From an uncultured Dehalococcoidia bacterium (lineage in GTDB: Bacteria; Chloroflexota; Dehalococcoidia; Lucifugimonadales; UBA3495): a DNA stretch of 64,000 nt. The stretch covers positions 1 to 64,000 of the forward strand of contig CATOSK010000011.1 of the NCBI GenBank assembly GCA_951812535.1, read 5' to 3'. Under the pieces are notes generated by a model. That model ran no database searches. It was not told the origin of the DNA and saw only the letters and a list, made by a program, of their open reading frames with translations. The translations under genes were made by a program, and so were the position numbers. Each line of letters starts with the position of its first letter. Position 1 is the first letter of the stretch. Shown piece after piece: positions 7,559-15,904 of the stretch.

Positions 7559-9229
7559 ATGCCCCAAGTAATGACCGGAAAACAGGCCCTGCTGGATATG
7601 CTCAAAGCCGAGGGCGTCAGGTGCATATTCGGCAACCCCGGAACCAGCGAAGGGCCGATCATCGACATCCTGGGAGACTACCCCGAGTTCCGTTACTACC
7701 TGGCCCTCCAGGAAAGCATCGCGGTGGGAATGGGCGAGTCCTACGCCCGGGCCACCGGCGCCGCCTCATTTGTGAGCCTCCACGTAGACAGCGGGCTGGC
7801 CAACGGCATTTGCCTGATGCTGGACGCTCTCAACACCGGCACCCCGATGGTCGTCACCTCCGCCAACTACGACGTCAGGAAAATCTCGGAAAACAAGACC
7901 GACCTGGCCGACCTGGTCCGGCCGGTCACAAAGTGGGCGGTTGAACTCACCTACCCGGACCAGATTCCCCAGGCCATCCGCCGCGCTTTCAACGAAGCCA
8001 ACAGCCACCCCCGCGGGCCGGTATACGTCGGGTTCACCTCCAACGCACTGGAAGGCACGGCCCCGATGGACATTATCCCCTCCCGCCCCAGCTTCGACGC
8101 CGTCCGTCCCAGCGTGGAGGGCATTGAGAAAGCCGCCGAGCTGCTCCTGGAAGCCAGCCGTCCCATGATGATGCTCGGCGACCGCGCCTCCGACGACGGC
8201 GCCAACGACCTGGCCGTGGAGCTGGCCGAACTGCTGGGCCTGCCGGTCTACCAGCACCGAGGGGCCGAGGCCGCCTTCCCGACCCGCCATCCCCAGTTCA
8301 TGGGCAACCACTCGCTCAGGGTCGCGCGGGACCGGGGCGTCCTGCAGGACGTGGACCTGGTGCTGGCGGTGGGGTTGGACGCGATCGAGGAGCTATTCTA
8401 CTGGGGCGATCCGGTGCTGAAGCCGGAAACGAAGCTGGTCCACATCGATCCCATTCCCGGAAGGGCCGGCAAGACGGAGCCTACGGACGTGGGGATCGTC
8501 GGCCACTGCGCCATGGCCCTCTCCGACCTGATCGCGGCGGTTAGGGAGCGGTTGTCCCCGGGGGACCGGGACGAGATCGACCGCCGCCGCCGGGCGGTCA
8601 CCGAGGAGAAAAAAGCCAGCCGGGAGGCCTTTGAGGCCGCCGCCGCGGAAAAGTGGGACCACACTCCCATGACACCGGCCCGCATGATGTATGAACTGGC
8701 AGAAGCGGTCCCGGACAACGCCATCGTCGTCGACGACACCATCAGCAACCGGGGGGCCATGCGGCATTATTTCCAGGCCGACCGGCGGGGCGACCTGCGC
8801 GGGGTCCGGGGCCAGGCCATTGGCGGCGGGATCGGGGCGACCATGGGCACGCAGGTTGCCAATCCCGACCGGCCGGTCTTTGGAATCATCGGCGACGGCA
8901 GTGCGATGATGACCGTACAGGGGCTTTGGACCGCCGCCAACGACAACATTCCCTGCGTTTTCTGCATCTGCAACAACGGGATGTACCGGGTTCTGAAGGT
9001 CAACTTCAACATCTACCAGAAGGACGTGCTGGAACTGCCGGAGACCTCCGGCGGAAAGCTGCTCTACTCCGATTTCGGCACCCCCTTCGACATGGCGTCC
9101 ATCGCCAACAGCATGGGAGTCCACGGGGAGCGAATCGCGCACCCGGAGGAAATCAGGCCGGCGGTGGAACGGGCCGTCGCCTCCGGCAAGCCGGCACTCC
9201 TGGACATTGTGATTGACGGGGCGCTGTGA
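7559..9229 (+). CDS. Thiamine pyrophosphate enzyme, benzoylformate decarboxylase-like
   Basis: Start is the ATG at 7559, directly after GGAGGGACCC; the track start at 7532 has no such site. The protein has 556 residues with the three-domain POX-family order: N-terminal pyrimidine-binding domain with the Glu in LQESIAVGMGESYA, central domain, and C-terminal pyrophosphate domain with GDGSAMM...CICNN (GDG-N motif). The FVSLHVDSGLANG stretch parallels the active-site histidine region of benzoylformate decarboxylase. Decarboxylation of a 2-keto acid to an aldehyde is the likely reaction; carboligation is possible. It is the first gene of a co-directional catabolic cluster and overlaps the next start (GTGA). 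Confidence 0.85.
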   Translation: MPQVMTGKQALLDMLKAEGVRCIFGNPGTSEGPIIDILGDYPEFRYYLALQESIAVGMGESYARATGAASFVSLHVDSGLANGICLMLDALNTGTPMVVTSANYDVRKISENKTDLADLVRPVTKWAVELTYPDQIPQAIRRAFNEANSHPRGPVYVGFTSNALEGTAPMDIIPSRPSFDAVRPSVEGIEKAAELLLEASRPMMMLGDRASDDGANDLAVELAELLGLPVYQHRGAEAAFPTRHPQFMGNHSLRVARDRGVLQDVDLVLAVGLDAIEELFYWGDPVLKPETKLVHIDPIPGRAGKTEPTDVGIVGHCAMALSDLIAAVRERLSPGDRDEIDRRRRAVTEEKKASREAFEAAAAEKWDHTPMTPARMMYELAEAVPDNAIVVDDTISNRGAMRHYFQADRRGDLRGVRGQAIGGGIGATMGTQVANPDRPVFGIIGDGSAMMTVQGLWTAANDNIPCVFCICNNGMYRVLKVNFNIYQKDVLELPETSGGKLLYSDFGTPFDMASIANSMGVHGERIAHPEEIRPAVERAVASGKPALLDIVIDGAL

Positions 9230-10110
9230 CGGTAGCTGCACAGCCCACCAGTGGCTACGTTGATGCCAACGGCATCCGGCAGCACTACCTCGAATGGGGA
9301 TCTCCCGACGCGCCGCCGGTGGTCATGCTGCACGGCATCGGCCTCTGCGCCAGCGTCTGGAGTTGCACAGCGGCCCGATTGGCCCAGGACTACCGGGTCC
9401 TGTCCTTTGACCTGCGCGGGCACGGGGGATCGGAGAAGCCCGGCGCTGGTTACACCTTCCGGGAACTGGGCCGCGACCTGGCGGCAGCAGTCCCCGTCCT
9501 GGGGCTCGGCCAGCCCTTCGCCGTGGGCCATTCCGCCGGAGGGTCGGCCGCCATCATCGCCCAGGCCCTTTCCCCAGGGACCCTCGGACCCACCGTCATC
9601 ATCGACTCCCGCGTCGGCGGCAGCCGGGCCCTGTCGTCCCGCCCGGAACTGAGAGACCGTCCCGCCCGCACCCGGCGCAAGCGGACGGTCTGGGACAGCC
9701 GGGAAGCCATCTACAACGCCTACCGGGAGCGGGGAGTGTTCCGCCGTTGGGACGAGCAGGTGTTCGCCGACTACATTGACGGAGGGACCCGGCGATTAGC
9801 AGATGGGCGAGTCGAGTTGAAGTGCCCGCCGGAGGTTGAAGCAGTCTTCTACGAACAGCGGGCCACCCTCGATTCCACCCCGTACGTTACGGGGCTGCGC
9901 GGGGACTACCTCATCCTCCTTGGCAACTACCCCGGGGCCCAGACGCTGGACGACGCAGGAATCCAGGCATTCATCCGGGAAACCGGCGGGGCCGAGATAA
10001 AAGTTGCCCCGCGTGGTTCGCACTTCCTGCCAATGGAGGAACCCGATTGGGTAACGGATGAAATTCTGATGTTTCTGCGGCGATATCCCGGGGTCGCCGG
10101 ATCCGGCTGA
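9226..10110 (+). CDS. Alpha/beta hydrolase
   Basis: 294 residues, with GTG start overlapping the TGA of the TPP enzyme (translational coupling). The oxyanion region is VVMLHGIGLC, the nucleophile elbow is VGHSAGG (Ser near residue 105), and the distal histidine lies in APRGSHFLPMEEPD near the C-terminus, so the triad looks complete. The family includes ring-fission hydrolases, lactonases and esterases acting on small molecules. Coupling to a decarboxylase suggests action on the same pathway intermediate, but the substrate cannot be inferred. Confidence 0.85.
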   Translation: MTVAAQPTSGYVDANGIRQHYLEWGSPDAPPVVMLHGIGLCASVWSCTAARLAQDYRVLSFDLRGHGGSEKPGAGYTFRELGRDLAAAVPVLGLGQPFAVGHSAGGSAAIIAQALSPGTLGPTVIIDSRVGGSRALSSRPELRDRPARTRRKRTVWDSREAIYNAYRERGVFRRWDEQVFADYIDGGTRRLADGRVELKCPPEVEAVFYEQRATLDSTPYVTGLRGDYLILLGNYPGAQTLDDAGIQAFIRETGGAEIKVAPRGSHFLPMEEPDWVTDEILMFLRRYPGVAGSG

Positions 10111-10113
10111 CCT

Positions 10114-10425
10114 GTGACAACCCCCGGCCCCATCCCGGCAACCCCAACGATCACCGAGACCGGCGTGACCAACCGGTCCCTGTCGGAGATCCTTCCCCCG
10201 TATTCGGTCATCCTGCACAACGACGACCACAACGGAATGGACTACGTGGTGGCCGCCCTGGTCAAGAGTGTGCCGTCCCTGAAGGTTCCCGATGCCATCC
10301 ACATCATGCTGGAAGCCCACAACCAGGGGAGGGCCGTCGTGATAACCTGTCCCCTGGAACCCGCCGAGCTGTACCGTGACCGTCTCCGCACTTTCGGCCT
10401 CGGCGCGACTATCGAAAAGGCTTGA
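10114..10425 (+). CDS. clpS: ATP-dependent Clp protease adaptor ClpS
   Basis: 103 residues with GTG start three bases after the previous stop. The core PPYSVILHNDDHNGMDYVV, then LEAHNQGRAVV and a C-terminal TIEKA, follows ClpS throughout, including the Asn-Asp pair of the N-degron pocket. ClpS binds proteins with bulky hydrophobic N-terminal residues and hands them to ClpA/ClpC for ClpP degradation. No clp ATPase gene is near. Its place inside a catabolic cluster, tightly packed behind the hydrolase gene, is unusual and may only reflect operon hitch-hiking. Confidence 0.88.
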   Translation: MTTPGPIPATPTITETGVTNRSLSEILPPYSVILHNDDHNGMDYVVAALVKSVPSLKVPDAIHIMLEAHNQGRAVVITCPLEPAELYRDRLRTFGLGATIEKA

Positions 10426-10461
10426 CACAACGTTTCCCGAAAATTCGATCCCGGAGGACTT

Positions 10462-11229
10462 ATGAAAACCAACACCACCAAGGCCAAGCTGGCCGACGGA
10501 CAGGTCGTATTCGGCGCCATCATCACCCGGTACGCGCCGGACATGGTCGAGATATTCGGCGCCCTCGGCTACGACTTCGTGATGATTGACTGCGAGCACG
10601 GCCCGGCCGACCTGGACCAGGTGGAGCACATGGTCCGCGCCGCCGAGTCCTTCGGGATAACGCCCATCGCCCGCATTCCCAACCACCACGAGTCCACGAT
10701 CCTCCGCTACCTGGACCGGGGCCTGCAGGGAGTCATCGTCCCCCACGTCAACACCGGAGAGGAGGCTGCCGCCGTGGCCAGGGCCTCCCGCTACCACCCG
10801 GACGGGTACCGGGGCATGGGCGGGGGCCGCGCCCAGGACTACGGGATCGGCGTCAACCGGGACGAGGCCCTGGCCTGGGTCAACGCCAACGTCCTGGTCA
10901 TTCCCATGGTGGAAGACGTCGAGGCCGTGGGCAACCTGGACGACATCCTGGCGGTTCCCGGGGCCGACGTGCTCCACGTTGCCGCCAGCGACCTGGGCCA
11001 GAGCCTGGGCAACCCGGGCGTCGCCGAGGTCCGGAAGGTGATGAGCGAGGTCATCCCCCGCGTCCGCGCCGGGGGCAAGAACGTTGGGGTCGGCGGCAAC
11101 AATCCTGCCGATACCGCCGGAGTGGCCGAGTTCATCAAGCTGGGGGCCAACTTCGTCACCGTGTCAGGCTGGGGTCTTCTCCGCATCGGGGGAGAGGACT
11201 TCTTGCGCAAGGTGAAGGAGCAGTTGTAG
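10462..11229 (+). CDS. HpcH/HpaI-family aldolase
   Basis: 255 residues, ATG after GGAGGACTT. The class II (divalent-metal) pyruvate-aldolase signature is clear: DFVMIDCEHGPADLDQVEHM, ARIPNHHESTILRYLDRGLQGVIVPHVNT, then GMGGGRAQDYG. Relatives cleave 2-keto-3-deoxy acids such as 2-keto-3-deoxy-L-rhamnonate or 4-hydroxy-2-ketoheptanedioate into pyruvate (or similar) and an aldehyde. Placed between two TPP enzymes it fits breakdown of a keto acid or sugar acid. It is followed by the repeat element at 11249. Confidence 0.88.
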   Translation: MKTNTTKAKLADGQVVFGAIITRYAPDMVEIFGALGYDFVMIDCEHGPADLDQVEHMVRAAESFGITPIARIPNHHESTILRYLDRGLQGVIVPHVNTGEEAAAVARASRYHPDGYRGMGGGRAQDYGIGVNRDEALAWVNANVLVIPMVEDVEAVGNLDDILAVPGADVLHVAASDLGQSLGNPGVAEVRKVMSEVIPRVRAGGKNVGVGGNNPADTAGVAEFIKLGANFVTVSGWGLLRIGGEDFLRKVKEQL

Positions 11230-11248
11230 CCCCGGTCCGTTCCATTAG

Positions 11249-11388
11249 GGCGTGTGTGTGAATAGGCGTCCGCTCTCCCACGTACCTTCCCTCCCGAGGC
11301 AGACGGGGGTCTGGATTCCCGCCTGCGCGGGAATGACGGGAGAGTGGGTGGGAATGGAGGGATAGCAAGCTGGTCCTTGTCACACGCC
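11249..11388. repeat. ~140-bp MITE-like element with REP palindrome and flanking 7-bp repeat
   Basis: Ends are inverted repeats (ggcgtgtgtgtga at the left, tcacacgcc at the right) and the flanks carry the same 7-mer ccattag (11242-11248 and 11389-11395), which looks like a target duplication. The centre contains the palindrome attcccgcctgcgcgggaat followed by gacggg, a motif widespread in intergenic REP repeats. There is no ORF. It separates the aldolase and the second TPP enzyme. Confidence 0.6.
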
Positions 11389-11482
11389 CCATTAGATTCC
11401 GCCGGCAGGAAGATGATAAAGTAACCCCGCCCGGGCCCGGTTGCTGTAACCGGGGCCGTCTCCAAAAACAGGAGGACTACTG

Positions 11483-13144
11483 ATGAATATTGACGTCGCC
11501 ACCGGCATAGCCCGCATCCTCAAGCAGGAAGGCGTAGAGTGGGTCTCCACCTTCCCGGTTTGCCGGGTCAACAACGCCCTGGGACGGGAGGGCGTGCCCA
11601 TGGTTATGATGCGGGATGACCGCTACGCGGTGGCCGTCGCCGACGCCTACTCCCGCATTACTGCCGGCCAGCGCATCGGCGTCTGCACCTTCCAGGGAGG
11701 CGTCAACGCCGCCGGAATGCAGTACGCCTACGCCGGAATGGCCCAGGCCTTCGAGGACGGCTCCCCGGTCCTCTGCATCACCGACGGGGTGCCCGCCGGA
11801 GGTTCCGACAACAGCCAGTTTGATGTCTTCTCCAGCATGAAGACCGTTTCCAAGTGGTTCGGCTACATCGACCGCCCCGAGCGCGTCCCCGAGTTCATGC
11901 GCCGCGCCTTCACCATGCTCCGCAGCGGCAGCCCCGGTCCGGTGATTCTCGCCGTTCCCTATCCGACCGGAGAGTACGACGACGAGGCCGATCCCTATGT
12001 TCCGGTCAAGGGCTGGAAGGCCGCCCCCGACCCCGCCGACGTATCCCTGGCCGTAGATCTCCTGCTGCAGGCGGAAAAACCCCTGCTGTACGCCGGAGAA
12101 GGCGTTATCTACGCCGGCGCCTCCGCCGAGCTGAAGGCCCTTGCCGAGGCCGCCAATATCCCGGTGGTGACCACCCTGAAGGGGATGGGAGCCTTTCCCG
12201 GAAACCACCCCCTCTCCGTGGGGGTTCGCGGCGACCAGGTCAGCAACTACCTGGTGAACAGCGACCTCATCCTGGCCGTCGGCACCAGCCTCTCCCCGGG
12301 CCGGTTCAGCCACGCCATCCCCAACGCGGCATCCAAGAAGATCATCCACTGCACCGTCAACGAGCTCCACGTCAACAAGGTCTACCCCACCGCCCAGGCC
12401 GTCATCGGCGACGCCAGGTATACCCTCCAGGCCCTTGCGGATGAGGTCGCGGAGCGCGCCGCCGGCCCGAAACGCTCCACTGAGGATGTGGCACTGGAAG
12501 TCAAGGAAGAACGCGACGCTGCCATGGCCCAGTACCGGGAGGCGATGGCGTCCGAAGACCAGCCCATCAATCCCTACCGGGTCTACGCCGGATTGATGGA
12601 AGCTTTGGACCCGATGAACTCCTTCGTCACGCACGAGTCGGGCAACACCCGGGACCAGCTCAGCACCGTCTACGAGACCGCCGTCCCGCGGGGCTTCCTG
12701 GGATGGGGAAACGTCTCGACCCTCGGGTTCGGCTGGGCCGGGGGAGTCGCCGCCCGCCTGGACGACCCGGACCGTCCGGCGGTGGTGGTCACCGGGGAGG
12801 CTGGCCTCGGATACATGCTGGGCAACCTGGAAGTCGCCCTCCGCAACAAGCTGGGAATCACCGTCGCCCACATCAGCAACGGCGGTTTCGCCGGCTACGG
12901 CCCCGGCTTCTGGGGCCCCGGCCACGATCCCTTCACCCACGCCGTGCTCGGACCGGATGAGGTGGACATGTCTCGCGTTATCGGGGAACTGGGATTCCAT
13001 ACCGAGCGGGTTTCCGAACCTGCCGAGGTCATTCCGGCCCTCAACCGGGCCCTGGCCGCGAACCAGAACAATCAGCCCGCGTACATTGAGTTTCTCTGCA
13101 GCCAGTATCCCATCTACGGCGGCTGGGTCGGCCCCCACGCGTAG
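11483..13144 (+). CDS. Thiamine pyrophosphate enzyme, acetolactate synthase-like (second TPP enzyme)
   Basis: 553 residues; ATG after AACAGGAGG. It has the POX-family three-domain layout: N-terminal domain with GVCTFQGGVNAAGMQYAYAGMAQAFEDGSP, central domain with LLYAGEGVIYAGA, and the C-terminal cofactor motif written GEAGLGYMLGNLEVALRN...HISNGG, a GEA variant of GDG. The protein is too divergent from IlvB for a firm name, and no small regulatory subunit is present. Carboligation or decarboxylation of a 2-keto acid is likely. The N-terminal region reads EGVEWVSTFPVCRVNN where the other TPP enzyme has EGVRCIFGNPGTSEG, so the two differ at the active-site entrance. Confidence 0.82.
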   Translation: MNIDVATGIARILKQEGVEWVSTFPVCRVNNALGREGVPMVMMRDDRYAVAVADAYSRITAGQRIGVCTFQGGVNAAGMQYAYAGMAQAFEDGSPVLCITDGVPAGGSDNSQFDVFSSMKTVSKWFGYIDRPERVPEFMRRAFTMLRSGSPGPVILAVPYPTGEYDDEADPYVPVKGWKAAPDPADVSLAVDLLLQAEKPLLYAGEGVIYAGASAELKALAEAANIPVVTTLKGMGAFPGNHPLSVGVRGDQVSNYLVNSDLILAVGTSLSPGRFSHAIPNAASKKIIHCTVNELHVNKVYPTAQAVIGDARYTLQALADEVAERAAGPKRSTEDVALEVKEERDAAMAQYREAMASEDQPINPYRVYAGLMEALDPMNSFVTHESGNTRDQLSTVYETAVPRGFLGWGNVSTLGFGWAGGVAARLDDPDRPAVVVTGEAGLGYMLGNLEVALRNKLGITVAHISNGGFAGYGPGFWGPGHDPFTHAVLGPDEVDMSRVIGELGFHTERVSEPAEVIPALNRALAANQNNQPAYIEFLCSQYPIYGGWVGPHA

Positions 13145-13199
13145 CCGTGCCTCGTAGCCAGGACCAGCCGTTTCCTGGCAAATTGAAAAGGAGTTACCC

Positions 13200-14078
13200 A
13201 TGACCACCGTCGGCTCAGGAACCTTTACCTACGAATACATCCAGGACTGGCCCAAGCTCCCGCCCGGGGAGGCTTTGGGAGTGGTCAGCACCGTCGCCAC
13301 CGATTCCCAGGACCGGGTCTACGCCTTCCAGCGCCAGGACCCGCCGGTGATGGTCTTTGACCGGGACGGCAGCTACCTCAACCGCTGGGGCATCGGGGCG
13401 ATCTCCGACCCCCACGGCATGACCATCGTCGATGACATCGTGTACGTGACCGACCGTTCCGACCACGTCGCCGTCAAGTTCACCCTGGATGGCAAGCCCC
13501 TGCAGGTCATTGGAGAGCGGGGCGTCCACTCGGACACCGGGTGCGAGAATCCCGGCGACCTGTGCCCCCGGGCCGCAGGTCCATTCAACTACTGCACCGA
13601 GATGGCCCCCCATCCCTCCGGGGACATCTATATCTCCGACGGCTACCGCAACGCCCGCGTCCACCGCTTCAGCGCATCGGGCGACTTGATCCAGTCCTGG
13701 GGCGAGCCCGGCAAGACAGATCCAGGGCAGTTCCACTTGCCCCACAGTCTGCTCATCGACCCGGAAGGAAAGGTCTACGTCTGCGACCGGGCCAACCGCC
13801 GGGTGCAGATATTCTCCCCCGACGGTGAATTCCTAACCATGTGGACCGGCATGGGCGGCCCGGACAACCTGGTGCGGGATAACGAGGGCATTTTCTATAT
13901 TGCCGAGCAGGCCGACGAGTCCGGCCACTCCCATTGCAGCATCTGGGACGGCGACGGCAACGTGCTGGAGCGCTGGCCCATCCGCCACGCCCACGGCCTC
14001 TGGGTGGACTCACACGGGGACATCTACCTGGGACTGACCATCGAGCAGAGCGTGGACAAGTACGTCCGGCAGCGGTAG
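13200..14078 (+). CDS. NHL-repeat beta-propeller protein
   Basis: 292 residues; ATG after AAAAGGAGTT. Repeated NHL blades are visible: DSQDRVYAFQRQDPPVMVFDRDG, DPHGMTIVDDIVYVTDRSDH, HPSGDIYISDGYRNARVHRFS, LPHSLLIDPEGKVYVCDRANRRVQIFS and SHGDIYLG. This pattern is shared with peptidyl-alpha-hydroxyglycine lyase-like and SMP-30-like proteins. No signal peptide is present. Within this catabolic cluster it may be a lyase or lactonase; the propeller itself does not tell the reaction. Confidence 0.82.
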   Translation: MTTVGSGTFTYEYIQDWPKLPPGEALGVVSTVATDSQDRVYAFQRQDPPVMVFDRDGSYLNRWGIGAISDPHGMTIVDDIVYVTDRSDHVAVKFTLDGKPLQVIGERGVHSDTGCENPGDLCPRAAGPFNYCTEMAPHPSGDIYISDGYRNARVHRFSASGDLIQSWGEPGKTDPGQFHLPHSLLIDPEGKVYVCDRANRRVQIFSPDGEFLTMWTGMGGPDNLVRDNEGIFYIAEQADESGHSHCSIWDGDGNVLERWPIRHAHGLWVDSHGDIYLGLTIEQSVDKYVRQR

Positions 14079-14121
14079 GCGCCCCGCCAGACCCCAACCA
14101 ACGGGATAGAGGAACAGAGCA

Positions 14122-15516
14122 ATGGCAGCCACCGAAATAACCGGCCCACTGGCCCGGTACATGGCCGGAGTGCATCAGCAGGAACTCCCCCCGGAGGTGC
14201 GCCAGGCCGCCCGCCACCGCATCCTGGACAGCCTGGGCGCCGTAGTCTCCGGCGGACGGCTCAAGGCTGGGGAAATGGCTATCCAGTACACCCGGATGCA
14301 GGGGGGCACCCCGGAATCCTCGGTGCTGACCACCGATATCAAGACCTCGGCGGTGAACGCCGCCCTGGCCAACGGGATGTTCGGCCACGCCGATGAGACC
14401 GACGACTTCGAGCCGGTCACCAAGTCCCACCCGGGATGTTCCGTTATTCCAGCGGCCCTGGCCCTAGCCGAGCGGGAAAACAGCTCAGGGATGGACTTAC
14501 TGCGGGCCGTGGTTCTCGGATACGACCTCTGCTGCCGTTTCCTGCTGGCTTTGGGACCGGACCTGGTCAGGGGCGGACACCGCAGCGCGGAAGGCACCAG
14601 CTCCACCATGGGCAGCGCCGCAGCAGCGGCAGCCTTGGCGGGCCTGGACGAAACGGGAATGCGCTATGCCCTGTCCTACGCGGCCCAGCAGGTGTCAGGA
14701 ATCTGGAGCTGGCCCCGCGACGCCGAGCACGTCGAGAAGGCCTTCGACTTTTCCGGGATGGGCGCCCGCAACGGCGTCACCGCTGCCCTGATGGTGCAGG
14801 CCGGATTCTCGGGCGTGGCCGACGTCTTTGAGGGCCGGGACAACGTTCTGGATGCCCTATCCCCTTCGCCGGAGCCAGGGCAGATGATTGCCGGGCTGGG
14901 CAGCCGCTTCTGCGTTACCGAGACCGCCATCAAGCCCTATCCGGTCGGATACCCCATCCAGGCCGCGCTGGACGCCTTCTTCGCTCTCCATCATGCTCAC
15001 GGGTTGACCGTGGAAAACGTGGAGCGGATCGTCGTCCGACTTCCCACCGACGGAGCCGGGATCGTCAACGACCGGGCCATGCCCGACGTGAATTGCCAGC
15101 ACATGGTCGCCATGGCCCTGGTGGATGGTGAGGTCACCTTTGAGGGCACCCACTCCTACCAGCGCATGTCCGACCCAGCGGTGCTGGCGGTAAAGCAAAA
15201 TGTGGAACTTGTCCCTGACGAGTCCCTGATGGACCCGGCGGCCCCCCGGGGCGCCCGCGTGGAAGTAACTCTCAAGGATGGCCGCACCGTGGAGCATCAC
15301 GTTCCCCACGCCTACGGCACCATGCAGAACCCCATGGACACGGAGACGGTCAACGGCAAGGCCCGCGCTCTGCTGATCCCAGTCCTGGGTTCCCAGCGGT
15401 CGGAGGCGGTGATCTCAGCGGTCAACGACCTGGAAAACCTGCCCAGCATCCGGGACCTCATCCCGTCCCTGACCCTGGAGCCGTCGGAGATGACGGGCCT
15501 GGTGTTTACCCACTGA
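14122..15516 (+). CDS. MmgE/PrpD family protein
   Basis: 464 residues, typical of the family of 2-methylcitrate dehydratase and cis-aconitate decarboxylase relatives. Recognisable segments are ILDSLGAVVSGG near the N-terminus, FGHADETDDFEP, the helix ARNGVTAALMVQAGFSGVADVFEG, and KPYPVGYPIQAALDAF leading into the C-terminal domain. Fragmentary function assignments in this family make a specific substrate unsafe; dehydration or decarboxylation/isomerisation of a tricarboxylate-like compound is expected. It is the last gene of the plus-strand cluster. Confidence 0.85.
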   Translation: MAATEITGPLARYMAGVHQQELPPEVRQAARHRILDSLGAVVSGGRLKAGEMAIQYTRMQGGTPESSVLTTDIKTSAVNAALANGMFGHADETDDFEPVTKSHPGCSVIPAALALAERENSSGMDLLRAVVLGYDLCCRFLLALGPDLVRGGHRSAEGTSSTMGSAAAAAALAGLDETGMRYALSYAAQQVSGIWSWPRDAEHVEKAFDFSGMGARNGVTAALMVQAGFSGVADVFEGRDNVLDALSPSPEPGQMIAGLGSRFCVTETAIKPYPVGYPIQAALDAFFALHHAHGLTVENVERIVVRLPTDGAGIVNDRAMPDVNCQHMVAMALVDGEVTFEGTHSYQRMSDPAVLAVKQNVELVPDESLMDPAAPRGARVEVTLKDGRTVEHHVPHAYGTMQNPMDTETVNGKARALLIPVLGSQRSEAVISAVNDLENLPSIRDLIPSLTLEPSEMTGLVFTH

Positions 15517-15542
15517 GCCCGGTCCCCACTATCTCCGCCGGT

Positions 15543-15845
15543 CTACGCCTCCGGCAGCACCGAGTTGACGAACCACCGCTCGGTTTTGGCGATCCATTGG
15601 GCCGGGTCCGGTTGCAGCGCCGCCCGCTCCGGGGAGCCGTAGTAGGCGGCCTGCTTCTCGTCCCAGTCCTCGTCCCCGTCGTAGGTCACTTCCCACACGA
15701 ACTCGTTGCGCTCCGGGATGGTTCCCGCCCGCTCTATCCGGTACCCGTGCTCCAGGTGCAGGGGATACACTCCCTCCAGCCACCCCTTCACGAAGTCGTC
15801 CAAGTGCCCCTTGTTGATAGTGTAGATCCTAAGTTGCCTTATCAT
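15543..15845 (-). CDS. NIPSNAP-like small protein
   Basis: The ATG at 15845 (GGGAGAGAAC before it) is preferred to the TTG at 15857, giving about 100 residues. The opening MIRQLRIYTINKGHLDDFVKGW and the closing W-F-V-N segment match the dimeric alpha/beta-barrel NIPSNAP domain, often found beside catabolic enzymes, where it may bind or process small hydrophobic molecules. It lies 59 bp downstream of, and on the same strand as, the DsbA-like gene, and may be co-transcribed with it. Confidence 0.7.
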   Translation of the reverse strand: MIRQLRIYTINKGHLDDFVKGWLEGVYPLHLEHGYRIERAGTIPERNEFVWEVTYDGDEDWDEKQAAYYGSPERAALQPDPAQWIAKTERWFVNSVLPEA

Positions 15846-15904
15846 GTTCTCTCCCAAGCCTGATTCCCCAATGATCGGGGCTGAATGTTTGAAAAACTAC
15901 TGCC

